The position numbers and the translations under genes were made by a program. A DNA stretch of 64,000 nt from Metabacillus litoralis (GTDB lineage: Bacteria; Bacillota; Bacilli; Bacillales; Bacillaceae): NCBI RefSeq assembly GCF_020524045.1, contig NZ_JAIVKL010000005.1, positions 372,001-436,000 on the forward strand, in the 5' to 3' direction. The notes beneath the pieces were generated by a model. The model had not been told where the DNA came from, searched no databases, and saw nothing but the letters and a program-made list of their open reading frames with translations. Shown here piece after piece: positions 36,554 to 48,252 of this stretch (position 1 is its first letter; each line of letters starts with the position of its first letter).

Positions 36554-38320
36554 TTAACTAACCTTTGAAGTAACATCTTTAGTCAATCCTGAGTAAACTG
36601 TAGTTATTGTATGAACTGAGTCATAATGCACAAGGATAATTGATTTTTCCTCCAATATATTTCCTGTTTTAAGGTAATGGTTAAGATTGAAAGGAAGAGC
36701 TTCGATAACAGTATGTTTGAATAAATCTTTCTCAGTTAATTTCTTACTTGCAAACTCTTCACCCAATACTAGTGGATTGTCTAAAATTGAATGATAAATA
36801 TCACTTCGGTCTTTTTTAGATAAAGTATCTGTCCACCATGGTTTGCGTGGTTTATACTTTTGATTTCGTAAGTAATCATATTTCATAAAGCCGCTCACAA
36901 TTGTCAAATCTTCATTTTTTGAGTGATTAAGAAAATCATAAAGATGCTTATATAAATCCTCTAATTGATGGCCTATTCTTGTCCATCCTTTTTCGTCCCA
37001 AAATGTCCCAAAAAGTTGGAAAAACTCAAAAGGAGAGTCAAAAACAGAAGAAACTAAATATTCGATGGTCTCATCCATTCTATGGTCATTCCAATACTTC
37101 TCTAAAACATCTTCTACTTGCTTAATTTTGATTATATCTTCAAATGAGAGAACATTGTTTCGTAATATTTCATATGGAGAATGATCCATATAGACGTAAC
37201 CGTGATCTTCAGCACGAAGCCTAAGACCGGTTCCTCTCAGCATTTTTAAAAAACCTAATTGGAGCTCTTCAGGACGCAATGCAAATACATCATTAAATGT
37301 TTTCTTAAATGAGTGATAATCTTCATCTGGCAAACCTGCGATTAAATCAAGATGTTGATCAATTTTTTGTCCATCTTTTACCATTGTTACAGTTCGTGTA
37401 AGTTTACTAAAGTTTTGTTTTCTCATGACAAGTTCATTTGTTGCATCATTTGTTGATTGAACACCAATTTCAAAGCGGAATAAACCTTTTGGTGCGTTGT
37501 CATTTAAGAACTGGATCACTTCGGGTCTCATAATGTCTGCTGTAATCTCAAATTGAAAAACAGTTCCTGGTTTATGCTCATCTATAAGAAACTGAAACAT
37601 TTCCATGGCGTAACTTCGACTTATATTAAACGTGCGGTCCACGAACTTTATTATTTTTGCTCCATTATTCATAAGGAAACGGATATCTTCCTTCACTTTT
37701 TCTCTATCGAAATAGCGAACTCCTACTTCTATAGAAGATAAACAAAATTGACAACTAAAAGGACAACCTCTACTTGTTTCAATATAGGTTACACGCTTAG
37801 GAAGATGTGATAAATCCTCATCAAAACGAAATGGAGATGGTAACTCTTTTAAGTCAATTTTATTTCGTTGCGGCTTAATGTGAATAGTCTCATTTTCTCG
37901 GTAAGCAATTCCACTAACATTTGAAAAATTTTGTTCTCCGTTAATTTCATCGAGTAATTGTTTGAAAGATTGTTCACCTTCCCCTATGATAATGAAATCT
38001 ACTTCAGCAATTGATTCCATCCATTCTCTTGTATCATAAGTTACCTCAGGGCCTCCTAAGACAATTAGTAGAGAGGGGTTTATTTTTTTAAGCATTTTAA
38101 TGATCTTTATTGTTTCTTCGATATTCCAAATATAGCAACTAAAACCAAGAACATCAGGTTTTTTTGTATGCAGATCAGATACGATATTTATTGCCGGATC
38201 TTTTATTGTATATTCTGCAAGTTCAACCTCATAGTCTGGGGCAGCATATGCTTTTAAATATCGGATGGAAAGACTAGTGTGAATGTATTTGGCATTTAAT
38301 GTTGATAAAACAGTTTTCAT
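36554..38320 (-). CDS. B12-binding domain radical SAM protein with DUF4080 tail
   Basis: 588 residues from the ATG at 38320; a GTG five codons earlier is the alternative. Residues about 1-140 are a cobalamin-binding Rossmann fold (DVLGFSCYIWN, IVLGGPEVTYD, DFIIIGEGEQSF). Then the radical SAM core: SRGCPFSCQFC (C-x3-C-x2-C for the 4Fe-4S cluster), FRFEIGVQSTN and LIAGLPDEDY. The last 230 residues match the DUF4080 extension. Related enzymes do methylations or other radical chemistry; the substrate here is unknown. Monocistronic. Confidence 0.88.
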   Translation of the reverse strand: MKTVLSTLNAKYIHTSLSIRYLKAYAAPDYEVELAEYTIKDPAINIVSDLHTKKPDVLGFSCYIWNIEETIKIIKMLKKINPSLLIVLGGPEVTYDTREWMESIAEVDFIIIGEGEQSFKQLLDEINGEQNFSNVSGIAYRENETIHIKPQRNKIDLKELPSPFRFDEDLSHLPKRVTYIETSRGCPFSCQFCLSSIEVGVRYFDREKVKEDIRFLMNNGAKIIKFVDRTFNISRSYAMEMFQFLIDEHKPGTVFQFEITADIMRPEVIQFLNDNAPKGLFRFEIGVQSTNDATNELVMRKQNFSKLTRTVTMVKDGQKIDQHLDLIAGLPDEDYHSFKKTFNDVFALRPEELQLGFLKMLRGTGLRLRAEDHGYVYMDHSPYEILRNNVLSFEDIIKIKQVEDVLEKYWNDHRMDETIEYLVSSVFDSPFEFFQLFGTFWDEKGWTRIGHQLEDLYKHLYDFLNHSKNEDLTIVSGFMKYDYLRNQKYKPRKPWWTDTLSKKDRSDIYHSILDNPLVLGEEFASKKLTEKDLFKHTVIEALPFNLNHYLKTGNILEEKSIILVHYDSVHTITTVYSGLTKDVTSKVS

Positions 38321-38485
38321 ATCGTTTAACACCACTTCTAACAGATTTTTAAGGTATAATCAATTTCTTATTGTATCATAGTTCAGTTAAAAAACGAACT
38401 TACGTTAAGTGGGGGTTTTTCCATATAATAGCTGTGATGATTTTACTAAATCTTTAAATTCTTGATTGCTTTATTTTTTTGATTA

Positions 38486-39496
38486 TTACCTATCTATTGT
38501 GAATTTCTTTGTATTGTATTGAAAATCAGAGAAGTTAATTTCAATCAGTGGTTTGGTTATTTTAGTAATCATTTTAGTTGACAGTATTAAAGTAACGAGA
38601 AAAGATAGTGTTGCTAGCATGATTAAACTTTGGTAATTTGCCAGCCAAGTTGAGAGCTCGCTATTTCTTAAGAATTGAATGATAAATCCATGTAAAAGGT
38701 AGACATAAAATGTCTTAGTTCCCCACTCAGTATAAAATGCTTGATTTTTCGGAACGAGCGATAAAAAAGATAGCGTGGTGATAATGGTTAAACTATAGAA
38801 CATAACCCTAAAAAGGCCACTTAATATAGATGGAGTGACAAAATGGGAATAAGATTTTGATCCAAATAGCCATTCATAGTTAAAATCTACGTGATAATAC
38901 GTTATAAAAATAAACGCTAAAAATAATACTGAAAAAAACCTTATTTTCGGCTTAGTTATTATGTTAAAGTGTTCAAGTTTTAAGTAAAAGCCTATTATGA
39001 AAAGTGGAAAAAAGACAAATGTTCTTGATAAGCTTAAAAAATTATTTATACCGTCTATATAACCAACACTAATTCCTACAATAAATGCTGACATGATGAC
39101 AACTTTAGGGTTAAATTTAGTGATGAAAAATAATACGACATTCCAAAAGAATAAACTCATTAAAAACCATAATGACCATTGTGGATCAAGTGGGTTTATG
39201 GAGATTGTTGAATTCTTTTCAATTAGAAAATAATATACTGAGTAAATTCCTTGGAAAATTAGATATGGTAGAATGAGTTTCTTTGTTATTTTCACTAAAT
39301 ATCCTTTACTCTTAAAGCTTTTAGCAAAATACCCAGAAATTAAAATAAAGGCTGGCATGTGAAAAGTATAGATGAATTTATATAGGTTCATAGTAAGTGC
39401 ATTTTCTTCAATAAATGGTCGTATAACATGACCAAATACAACTAACAAGATTAAAAGAAATTTAGCATTATCAAAGTAATACAGACGTTTTTTCAT
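38486..39496 (-). CDS. ykrP: Acyltransferase 3 family membrane protein (YkrP-like)
   Basis: 336 residues with about ten membrane helices. YYFDNAKFLLILLVVFGHVI contains the conserved His of the family, and FHMPAFILISGYFAKS and VYLLHGFII are typical landmarks. Acyltransferase 3 proteins O-acylate sugars on surface polymers or exported lipids; the substrate here is unknown. Position before kinE matches B. subtilis ykrP. Divergent from kinE across 500 bp. Confidence 0.85.
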   Translation of the reverse strand: MKKRLYYFDNAKFLLILLVVFGHVIRPFIEENALTMNLYKFIYTFHMPAFILISGYFAKSFKSKGYLVKITKKLILPYLIFQGIYSVYYFLIEKNSTISINPLDPQWSLWFLMSLFFWNVVLFFITKFNPKVVIMSAFIVGISVGYIDGINNFLSLSRTFVFFPLFIIGFYLKLEHFNIITKPKIRFFSVLFLAFIFITYYHVDFNYEWLFGSKSYSHFVTPSILSGLFRVMFYSLTIITTLSFLSLVPKNQAFYTEWGTKTFYVYLLHGFIIQFLRNSELSTWLANYQSLIMLATLSFLVTLILSTKMITKITKPLIEINFSDFQYNTKKFTIDR

Positions 39497-39935
39497 TATC
39501 TCACCTTTTTCTAGAAGTTAGTAATCTTAGAATCAATTGTTTATTCCCAAAATAAAACCACACTAAACTAAAATTCGTCTTCTGTTAAGAAAATGATGGG
39601 GTCTGTTATTAAACTGTAAATCTAATGTAAAATAATGAAAATTAGGTTTCTTTGACTTCTTCATTTTAAAGATTCTTCTAAGCTTGTAGCTCGTAAATTA
39701 ACTTCAAATCAAATTCGTTGAAAAACTAATATCTAGTTTGAATGTGATCCGTTATTTTTTCATACTGTATTTATGAAATTATGTTTTTGTAAGCCTCTAA
39801 ATGCAAAGAGTGAGTACATTTGACAATAAATGACCTTAATCTCAATGGTATATAGTTAATATGGCAGTTGATTTTGTAACAACTCTAAAAATATAAGGGA
39901 AAAAGCTACTATTTTCGATCAATTTGTAGATAAGT
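39497..39935. other. Divergent intergenic region of ykrP and kinE
   Basis: About 440 AT-rich bases without a gene or mobile element. It holds the promoters of both flanking genes; only the SigH-like site at 39936 stands out. Confidence 0.4.
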
Positions 39936-39962
39936 GAAGGACAATGAATGGATATGTAGAAT
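39936..39962 (+). promoter_or_regulatory. Candidate SigH promoter of kinE
   Basis: GAAGGACAA, 11-bp spacer, GTAGAAT. This fits SigH (RNAGGAWWW - N11-12 - RNNGAAT) with one mismatch, about 50 bp upstream of the kinE start. SigH drives several sporulation-entry genes. Confidence 0.4.
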
Positions 39963-40011
39963 ATCTTTTATATAGAATTATGAAAGATTGTTGTAATTAG
40001 GGGTGAAATGG

Positions 40012-42207
40012 GTGAGGCAAGCGATTGAGGATAACGAAGTCGTTACATTAAAGAAACAATTGTCAGTTCTAATACAAGAAAATGACATTCTAAAATCGAA
40101 GCTTTTACAACATGAAACAATAATAGAAAATGCTTTGGATGCGGTCGTCATTTTTGATCAAGATTTGAATTTTATAAACGGAAATGCTGCTGCATATCAA
40201 TTGTTTCAATTAACTAAAACAGAGCTTTTTCAAAGAAGTTTGTATGATTTTCTTTCACTAGTTCCTAAAGACGAAATTAAACAAATATTTAGTGATATAG
40301 ATGGGGAAGAAACGAAGTCAAAAGAATTAGTTGTTTATTTAGATAATGGACAAGTAAAGTTTTTAGAATTAACTCTTCGAAAAAAAGCGATAGATAAATA
40401 TGATCTTGCCATAATAAAAGATGTATCCTTCAAGAAAAACCTTGAACGGGAACGGACAATAAATGAACAACTTTTTAAAGATTTATTTCATAGAGCTGTT
40501 GATGGAATTGTGATTTTTGATGAAGAAGGAAAGTTCATTGATGCGAATGGTTCTTTTTGCAAAAGTTTTGAAATCAATATAGAGCATTTAAATACCTATA
40601 TCCTGAGAGATTTTATAGATAATCAGGAACTTGTTAAGCTTGATAAACTTTGGAGTTTGTTAAGAGAAAGTGGAAAAGCTAAAGGTGAGTTACCTGTTGT
40701 TTTAAAGAATGGTCAAAAGAAAATATTTGAATTTACGACAACGTCAAATATTTTAAATGGATATTATATGGCAATCATGAGAGATATAACAGAAAAACGG
40801 TCGATGGAAATGAAGCTATATAAAAGTGAAGAGCGTTTTAGAGAGATCTTTGAAAATGCAATAGATGCCATTATGATATGGAACAAAAAGGGTGACATAT
40901 TAAAAGTGAATCAAGCAGCGAGTAGAACCTTTGAATTAAGTGAGGATGACCTTGTTACTCGAAATATATTAGATTTTGTTGATCAATATTCTGAAAGCTT
41001 CAAACAAGTGAAAGAGCAATATTTTGAAACTGGTGCTATAAGAGAAGAACTTCTATTTTACATGCCAAATGGTGAGAATAAAGAGCTAGAATTTACCTCA
41101 AAAATGAATATTATGGATGGTCATCACTTAACTATATTCCGTAATGTAAGTGAACGTAAAAAGATGGAAAAGGTACTACGAGAAAGTGAACAAAAATTCA
41201 GGAAAATCTTTGATGGTGCAATGGAAGGGATTGTTTTATTTAACCATTCTTTTGATGTGATTGAAGCAAATTCAAATGCAAGGAAGATCCTAAATATATC
41301 AGCTAAAGAAATCATCTCAGTTAATCTCTGTAGCTTATTTTTTACAGAACTAAAAGAACATGAATTAGCAAATGATCATTCCATCTATTGGGAAGAAAAA
41401 ACTCAAGAAATTACGTACAGACATGCTAATGGTGAAGAAAAGACATTGGAATTTTCTTTAAAATACAATATCAATGAAAATATGAATTTAGCAGTTTTTC
41501 GTGATGTTACAGAAAAAAGAGAATTAGAGGAACAGCTTAGAAAATCAGACACATTAAATGTTGTTGGCGAGCTAGCAGCTGGAATAGCACATGAAATTAG
41601 AAATCCAATGACGGCCTTAAAAGGCTTTATCCAACTCTTGGAAGGTAGTGTTCAAGAAGATTTTTCTATGTACTTTAATGTTATTACATCAGAATTGAGT
41701 CGAATAGAATCTATTATTACGGAATTTTTAATATTAGCTAGACCTCAAGCGATAAAGTATTTGCAAAAAAATATTTGTACGATTATGAAAGAGACGATAG
41801 ACTTGTTAAATGCTCAAGCTATTCTTGTTAATGTGCAAATTCAGCTGACAATAGAAGGTGATATTCCATCTATCTATTGTGAACCAAATCAGCTTAAACA
41901 AGTATTTATCAATGTATTAAAAAATGCAATTGAAGTGATGCCAAATGGTGGACCAATAGATGTACATATCAAACAGAAAGATGTTGAGCATTTGGTGGTT
42001 TCTATTACAGATAGAGGAACTGGAATTTCAGAAGATAAAATTAAAAGGCTAGGACAACCTTTTTACACTACAAAAGAACGAGGTACTGGTCTTGGGTTAA
42101 TGGTTAGTTATAAAATTATTGAGGAGCATAGAGGTAGTGTTCAAGTTGAAAGTGAAGAAGGGAAAGGGACAACTTTTCATATGACATTACCTATTAATCA
42201 AAAATAG
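40012..42207 (+). CDS. kinE: Multi-PAS sporulation histidine kinase KinE
   Basis: 731 residues from the GTG at 40012, which has AGGGGTG six bases upstream; the GTG at 40003 lacks a site. Four PAS domains in tandem (about 30-140, 155-260, 275-380, 395-500, each opening with FDGAMEGIV-type segments), then HisKA with AGIAHEIRNPMTALKGFI (phospho-His near residue 527) and HATPase_c (NVLKNAIEVMP, ITDRGTGI, GTGLGL). No membrane segment, so it is cytoplasmic like KinA and KinE. It should feed phosphate to Spo0F and then Spo0A. Followed by ogt 35 bp later, as in B. subtilis. Confidence 0.9.
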   Translation: MRQAIEDNEVVTLKKQLSVLIQENDILKSKLLQHETIIENALDAVVIFDQDLNFINGNAAAYQLFQLTKTELFQRSLYDFLSLVPKDEIKQIFSDIDGEETKSKELVVYLDNGQVKFLELTLRKKAIDKYDLAIIKDVSFKKNLERERTINEQLFKDLFHRAVDGIVIFDEEGKFIDANGSFCKSFEINIEHLNTYILRDFIDNQELVKLDKLWSLLRESGKAKGELPVVLKNGQKKIFEFTTTSNILNGYYMAIMRDITEKRSMEMKLYKSEERFREIFENAIDAIMIWNKKGDILKVNQAASRTFELSEDDLVTRNILDFVDQYSESFKQVKEQYFETGAIREELLFYMPNGENKELEFTSKMNIMDGHHLTIFRNVSERKKMEKVLRESEQKFRKIFDGAMEGIVLFNHSFDVIEANSNARKILNISAKEIISVNLCSLFFTELKEHELANDHSIYWEEKTQEITYRHANGEEKTLEFSLKYNINENMNLAVFRDVTEKRELEEQLRKSDTLNVVGELAAGIAHEIRNPMTALKGFIQLLEGSVQEDFSMYFNVITSELSRIESIITEFLILARPQAIKYLQKNICTIMKETIDLLNAQAILVNVQIQLTIEGDIPSIYCEPNQLKQVFINVLKNAIEVMPNGGPIDVHIKQKDVEHLVVSITDRGTGISEDKIKRLGQPFYTTKERGTGLGLMVSYKIIEEHRGSVQVESEEGKGTTFHMTLPINQK

Positions 42208-42242
42208 AAAATTGTAATACACAACTGAGAAGAGGGCAAGCG

Positions 42243-42737
42243 ATGAACTATTATAGTTATTATCATTCTCCCATAGGTAGACTAACAATCGTGTCTAGTC
42301 TTGAAAATATTACTCATTTATTCCTCGATATTGATCAATTCGATGCCTATTGTAGAGATCATAAAGTTAAAGAGTCTAATGACCATCATCCTTTAGTGGA
42401 AGCAAAAAAACAATTACATGAATATTTTTACGAAGGTAGAAAAGATTTTACCATATCCTTTGAATTTAAAGGAACTAATTTTCAATGTAAGGTATGGAAT
42501 GAATTAAAGAATATTCCTTATGGAGAATCATGTAGTTATCAAGATGTGGCAGAAAAAATTGGTCATTCACGTGCTGTAAGAGCCATTGGACAAGCAAATA
42601 AAGCAAATAAATTACCAATATTTATTCCATGTCATCGAGTTATTGGTAAAAATAAAAAATTAACTGGTTATGCTGGAAACAAAAATGATATAAAAGCGGA
42701 GTTATTAACTTTAGAAAGCATTGTATTTAAAAAGTAA
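42243..42737 (+). CDS. ogt: Methylated-DNA--protein-cysteine methyltransferase
   Basis: 164 residues. IPCHRVIG holds the acceptor Cys130, and YGESCSYQDVAEKIG with RAIGQANKANKL forms the helix-turn-helix that flips alkylated bases. The protein repairs O6-methylguanine and O4-methylthymine by a suicide transfer. Directly follows kinE and may share its transcript. MITE copy D begins 14 bases after the stop codon. Confidence 0.95.
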   Translation: MNYYSYYHSPIGRLTIVSSLENITHLFLDIDQFDAYCRDHKVKESNDHHPLVEAKKQLHEYFYEGRKDFTISFEFKGTNFQCKVWNELKNIPYGESCSYQDVAEKIGHSRAVRAIGQANKANKLPIFIPCHRVIGKNKKLTGYAGNKNDIKAELLTLESIVFKK

Positions 42738-42751
42738 TCGGTTGTAATAAA

Positions 42752-42898
42752 GGCTCTTTTCTGAAGGATTGTTGCTATTTAGCCTAATTTCCTGTTACTA
42801 ACAAAGTTTTTATCATATATAAGTACTATTCTGAGAAGAATTTTATACAGTGCTGTTTTGTTCATAACACTAAAAGCAACAAAGTTTACGAAACAGCC
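42752..42898 (+). repeat. AT-rich GGCT-ended MITE-like element, copy D
   Basis: 147 bp, GGCTCTTTTCTGAA to TTTACGAAACAGCC, about 14 bp shorter than most copies. The flanking 8 bases (GTAATAAA, TATTGAAA) no longer match, so it may be an older insertion. Lies between convergent ogt and mtnA. Confidence 0.85.
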
Positions 42899-43093
42899 TA
42901 TTGAAAAGAAGAATTCATAAAAATTAAAGATTAAATGAAAATAAGATAACATGCCTGATTTCCAAAGTAGTTGATAATTTTTGTTCTAAATGCCTTCTAA
43001 ACAACAAAAAGAACTTGTCACAATTTTTACCATGCAACATATTATTAGAGTAAGGTAAAAAAGTTGCATAAGGTAAAGAAAGGGGCAAGTTAT

Positions 43094-43204
43094 ATGTTTT
43101 ATCAAAAGCGTCCAACACAAATATATTTTTTTGCTTCATTATTATCAAAACTTCAAATTATTTCTGAAGAAGATAAGAACAGTTTAATTAGTAAAAAACA
43201 ATAA
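43094..43204 (+). CDS. Tiny hypothetical protein, 36 aa
   Basis: ATG at 43094 with AGGGGC about nine bases upstream and a strong terminator right after the stop. Product: MFYQKRPTQIYFFASLLSK then LQIISEEDKNSLISKKQ. The single aromatic/hydrophobic stretch is short for a membrane span. No family recognised. The tight ribosome-binding site, stop and terminator arrangement is the main support. Confidence 0.5.
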   Translation: MFYQKRPTQIYFFASLLSKLQIISEEDKNSLISKKQ

Positions 43205-43207
43205 GAT

Positions 43208-43254
43208 TATGAAAAAGGAGGCTAACTCAAAACTAAAGTTAGCCTCCTTTTTCT
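43208..43254. terminator. Bidirectional terminator beside mtnA
   Basis: AAAAAGGAGGCTAACT / AGTTAGCCTCCTTTTT, 16-bp perfect stem with A/T tracts on both sides. Confidence 0.92.
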
Positions 43255-43287
43255 TTGGATATAAAAATGTAAATTTTTAAAAACTTT

Positions 43288-44340
43288 TTAAGATTGGAAT
43301 AATTTATTAATCTCTGTTTGATAATCACCTGATATAATTCCTTTTTCAGTGATAATACCTGCAATTAAATCACTTGGCGTGACATCAAAAGCAGGATTAA
43401 AGACTTTAACTCCTTCAGGAGCAATTCGTAAACCATTAAGTGTAGTAATTTCTTCAGAATGACGTTCTTCAATTGGAATAAGATTTCCGTCTGAGATAGA
43501 TGGATCAAATGTTGATAATGGTGCTGCAACATAAAAAGGAATATTAAATGCTTTTGCTAAAAGTGCTAAATTAAATGTTCCAATTTTATTTGCGGTATCT
43601 CCATTAGCAGCAATTCGATCTGCGCCTACAATGATGGACGAAATATTTTTCGATTTGATCGTATGTGCAGCCATATTATCTGTTATTAACGTTACGTCGA
43701 CATCAGCTTGCATTAACTCCCACGTTGTTAAGCGTGCACCTTGGAGCACAGGACGAGTTTCACATGCAAACACACTTATTTCGATATTTTTTTCCTTTGC
43801 TAGGTAGAAAGGTGCTAACGCAGTCCCATATTTGGCAGTAGCTATGGAACCAGCATTACATATTGTCATCACCTTATCGCCATTTTTAAAAACAGTTAAT
43901 GCGTGTTCACCTATTAATCTGCACACTTCTTCATCTTCAATTTGTACTTGAATGGCTTCATGAACAATTTTTGTTTTTGCCTCGTTAATTGACTTTACTT
44001 CTGCTAGACTATTCGTTAATCGATCCAAAGCCCATACTAAATTAACTGCAGTTGGTCTTGAGCTTGCTAAGTAGTCTCTGTTTTTAGTTACATTACTTAA
44101 AAATTGGTCTATTGAATTAGATTGATCTTGAAGAGCTGCTAGTGCAAGGCCAAAAGCTGCAGTAATTCCAATTGCTGGAGCTCCTCTAACCTTTAATGAT
44201 TGAATGGCTTCCCATACATCTTCGATTGAACGTAATTCTAGATACTCAGTTACCTGAGGGATTTTTTGTTGATCTAATAAAGAAATATGATCTTCTTTCC
44301 AGATCACTGATTGTGGAATAGAAAAATTTGTTTTCGTCAT
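43288..44340 (-). CDS. mtnA: Methylthioribose-1-phosphate isomerase MtnA
   Basis: 350 residues. Catalytic Cys161 in [18 protein letters not shown] and Asp241 in [20 protein letters not shown] are in place; [13 protein letters not shown] is the substrate-phosphate loop. The enzyme converts methylthioribose-1-phosphate to methylthioribulose-1-phosphate, step two of the methionine salvage pathway. Second gene of the mtnK-mtnA operon, 29 bp after mtnK, controlled by the SAM riboswitch at 45803. Confidence 0.97.
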   Translation of the reverse strand: MTKTNFSIPQSVIWKEDHISLLDQQKIPQVTEYLELRSIEDVWEAIQSLKVRGAPAIGITAAFGLALAALQDQSNSIDQFLSNVTKNRDYLASSRPTAVNLVWALDRLTNSLAEVKSINEAKTKIVHEAIQVQIEDEEVCRLIGEHALTVFKNGDKVMTICNAGSIATAKYGTALAPFYLAKEKNIEISVFACETRPVLQGARLTTWELMQADVDVTLITDNMAAHTIKSKNISSIIVGADRIAANGDTANKIGTFNLALLAKAFNIPFYVAAPLSTFDPSISDGNLIPIEERHSEEITTLNGLRIAPEGVKVFNPAFDVTPSDLIAGIITEKGIISGDYQTEINKLFQS

Positions 44341-44369
44341 GATGATTATAACTCCTTATTTAACAGACT

Positions 44370-45593
<1,224 letters not shown>

Positions 45594-45748
45594 TTATTAT
45601 TTTAAAGGCTTTTCTTAGTAATAGGTTCTGTTAAATTTTTATTAAGCTCCTGCTTGGTCTCCTGTTAACAAGCTTCCATAAAGAAGAGACATATAGATTC
45701 AGGTTCACTAAACAAAAAGCTAATCATTGATTGCAACAAAGCCCAAGA

Positions 45749-45784
45749 AATAAGAAAAGCCTCTTTCGACAATGAAAGAGGCTT
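45749..45784 (-). terminator. S-box terminator of the mtnK-mtnA leader
   Basis: AAGCCTCTTTC / GAAAGAGGCTT stem followed on the minus strand by TTCTTATTTC. Confidence 0.88.
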
Positions 45785-45802
45785 GAAGTCATAGCTTCGC
45801 AC

Positions 45803-45950
45803 CTCTCATCTGTCAGAAAGTTTCGTCTTTCTGATGGAATTAGCACCGTGCCCTATTGGGAAATCCAATTAGACCCATTTTAGAGGATCTTGCGGTCGGT
45901 TGCTGCGGCGTCATCGGGCCAATTCCCTCTGCCAACTCTTGATAAGAGAT
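45803..45950 (-). ncRNA. SAM-I riboswitch (S box) of mtnK-mtnA
   Basis: Minus strand begins CTCTTATCAAGAG, contains TGGCAGAGGGA, GGCCCGATG, GCAACC, GGTGCTAATTCC and closes with GATGAGAG, the full set of S-box landmarks. Terminator follows. SAM shortage should turn the operon on. Confidence 0.96.
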
Positions 45951-46068
45951 TAGTATATTATGTTGAGTTTTTTATAATCTGAACATTTCTAAATTTTAAA
46001 AATAATAATGTCTGATTAGGATAATACCAATATTCAAAAGCTTTTGTCAATAGTTATGAGGAAATATT

Positions 46069-46854
46069 TTAATAGTATTCTGGTAAGCGATCATCAAAAA
46101 TTGGAATTTGACTTCGAACTTGTTTTACCTTTTCAACATCAATTTCTGCTGAAATCACGCCAGCTTTCTCATCAGCTTCAGCTAAAACAGTTCCCCATGG
46201 ATCAATGATCATGGAATGACCAGCAAATTCATTTTTTGGATCAGAGCCAGCTCTATTACAAGCAATAACATAACATTGGTTTTCAATAGCTCTACTTAAA
46301 AGAAGAGCTTTCCAGTGATTAAGTCTTGGAAGAGGCCATTCTGCAACAACAAACAGAATTTCAGCACCCTCCGTTGTATGGACTCTAATCCATTCAGGAA
46401 AACGAATATCGTAGCAAATAAAACCGGCACTTTTCATGCCATCTAGTTCAAAAAGACCTTTTTCTGAGCCAGCCTTTAGGTAATGGTGTTCATCCATTAA
46501 TTTAAATAAGTGTAGTTTACTATAATCGTGTACAAAATCTCCTTGGTTGTTTATAACAAACATTGTATTGCTTACACCATTTTCCTGTTTGTTTGCAACA
46601 GATCCACCGACAATATGCACATTGTACTTTTTGGCAAGCTGACTAAGAAATTCAATTGTTTTTTCTCCGTTCACATCAGCAATTTCATCTAATCTTGTTA
46701 AATCATAGCCAGTTGTCCAAAGCTCTGGTAATACGATGATCGTAGATTTTTCAGTTTTTATGGCAGAGGTAACTTTTTCTTCTACTTGTTTGTAATTGAA
46801 AGTAGGATCACCATATTTTATATCAAGTTGAATGCAAGTAATAATAGGTTTCAT
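46069..46854 (-). CDS. mtnU: Nitrilase-family omega-amidase MtnU
   Basis: 261 residues. The Glu-Lys-Cys triad is visible: Glu44 (VLPELWTTGY), Lys113 (YSKLHLFKL) and Cys147 (GFICYDIRFPEW). In the salvage context it hydrolyses 2-oxoglutaramate, left when glutamine donates its amino group to ketomethylthiobutyrate via MtnE. Divergent from mtnE across 103 bp. No S-box directly upstream, so it is not under the same SAM switch unless through another promoter. Confidence 0.9.
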   Translation of the reverse strand: MKPIITCIQLDIKYGDPTFNYKQVEEKVTSAIKTEKSTIIVLPELWTTGYDLTRLDEIADVNGEKTIEFLSQLAKKYNVHIVGGSVANKQENGVSNTMFVINNQGDFVHDYSKLHLFKLMDEHHYLKAGSEKGLFELDGMKSAGFICYDIRFPEWIRVHTTEGAEILFVVAEWPLPRLNHWKALLLSRAIENQCYVIACNRAGSDPKNEFAGHSMIIDPWGTVLAEADEKAGVISAEIDVEKVKQVRSQIPIFDDRLPEYY

Positions 46855-46957
46855 TTAGTTTCACACCTTTATATTGAAATTTTTACTTTACAAGTTGATA
46901 CTAACAATATATGATTTGTGACTAGAATTTCAAGAATTTTTTGAGAAGGTGTAGAAA

Positions 46958-48133
46958 ATGAAAATATTTGAACAATCACATTTGCTTAATAACTTACCAA
47001 AGCAATTTTTTGCAAGTCTTGTTGGCAAAGTTAATACAATTGTTGAGCAAGGTCATGATGTTATAAATTTAGGGCAAGGAAATCCTGACCAACCAACACC
47101 AGAACATATTGTAAAAGCAATGCAAGAGGCTGTAGCAAATCCGACGTTTCACAAATATTCACCATTTCGTGGTCAAGCATTTTTAAAAGAGGCAGTTGCG
47201 ACGTTTTACAAACGTGAATATGGAGTTGAAATTGATCCAACTAAAGAGGTTTGTATTCTTTTCGGTGGAAAAGCCGGTCTTGTTGAGGTGCCACAGTGTC
47301 TGTTAAACCCCGGAGATCTTGTCCTTGTACCAGATCCAGGATATCCTGATTATTGGTCAGGAGTAGAGTTGGCCCGTGCTAAAATGGAAAAAATGCCTTT
47401 GTTAAGTGAAAATGCTTTTTTACCAGATTATAAAAACATACCAAACGAAACTAAACAACAGGCAAAAATGATGCTCCTTAATTATCCCAATAATCCAACA
47501 GGAGCTACAGCTACTAAGGAATTTTTTGAAGAAACAGTGACTTTTACCAAAGAAAATGATATTTGTGTTGTTCATGATTTTGCATATGGTGCAATCGGTT
47601 TTGACGGAAAACGTCCAATTAGCTTCTTACAAACAAAAGGAGCAAAAGAAAATGGAATTGAAATTTATACATTTTCTAAATCCTACAATATGGCTGGATG
47701 GAGAATTGGCTTTGCTGTAGGTAACCCTTCAGTTATTGAGTCGTTAAACTTATTACAAGATCATATGTATGTGAGTGTGTTTAGTGCTATTCAAGAAGCT
47801 GCAGCACATGCTCTCTTAAGTCCTCAAACTTGTGTTAATGAACTTAATGCTCTATATGAAACTCGAAGAAACGTGTTAATACATGCTTTCAAGGAAATCG
47901 GCTGGGATGTTACAGCACCTTCAGGATCATTTTTTGCATGGCTTCCTGTACCACCTCAATTTACATCTTCAGAAGCTTTTTCTGATTACCTTCTAGAAGA
48001 GGCTCACGTTGTTGTTGCACCAGGAGTTGGTTTTGGTGAATATGGAGAAGGGTATGTTAGGGTAGGTCTATTAACGTCTGAAGAAAGATTAAAAGAAGCT
48101 GCAAACAGAATCAAAGCTTTGAACTTGTTTTAA
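46958..48133 (+). CDS. mtnE: Salvage-pathway aminotransferase MtnE
   Basis: 391 residues, class I/II PLP aminotransferase. Lys241 in TFSKSYNMAGWRIGFAVG binds PLP; LNYPNNPTGATA and VHDFAYGAIGFDG are conserved cofactor-contacting segments. It transaminates 2-keto-4-methylthiobutyrate to methionine, the last step. Divergent from mtnU and followed by the S-box leader of mtnW. Confidence 0.92.
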   Translation: MKIFEQSHLLNNLPKQFFASLVGKVNTIVEQGHDVINLGQGNPDQPTPEHIVKAMQEAVANPTFHKYSPFRGQAFLKEAVATFYKREYGVEIDPTKEVCILFGGKAGLVEVPQCLLNPGDLVLVPDPGYPDYWSGVELARAKMEKMPLLSENAFLPDYKNIPNETKQQAKMMLLNYPNNPTGATATKEFFEETVTFTKENDICVVHDFAYGAIGFDGKRPISFLQTKGAKENGIEIYTFSKSYNMAGWRIGFAVGNPSVIESLNLLQDHMYVSVFSAIQEAAAHALLSPQTCVNELNALYETRRNVLIHAFKEIGWDVTAPSGSFFAWLPVPPQFTSSEAFSDYLLEEAHVVVAPGVGFGEYGEGYVRVGLLTSEERLKEAANRIKALNLF

Positions 48134-48252
48134 ACCTAAGTTTTGTTATTCTAGCTGAACAAGGTGCTTGTGCATTTCTTATTGACAGGTTGAAAGTGAT
48201 CTGTCATAATCCATATTAATTTCAATGACTTAAACCAAAATATGAACGTTTC

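Noticed and set aside
45600-45720. GGCTTTTCTTAGTAATAGG as an eleventh AT-rich element copy
   Set aside because: Only the first dozen bases resemble the element end; no right end and no duplication.
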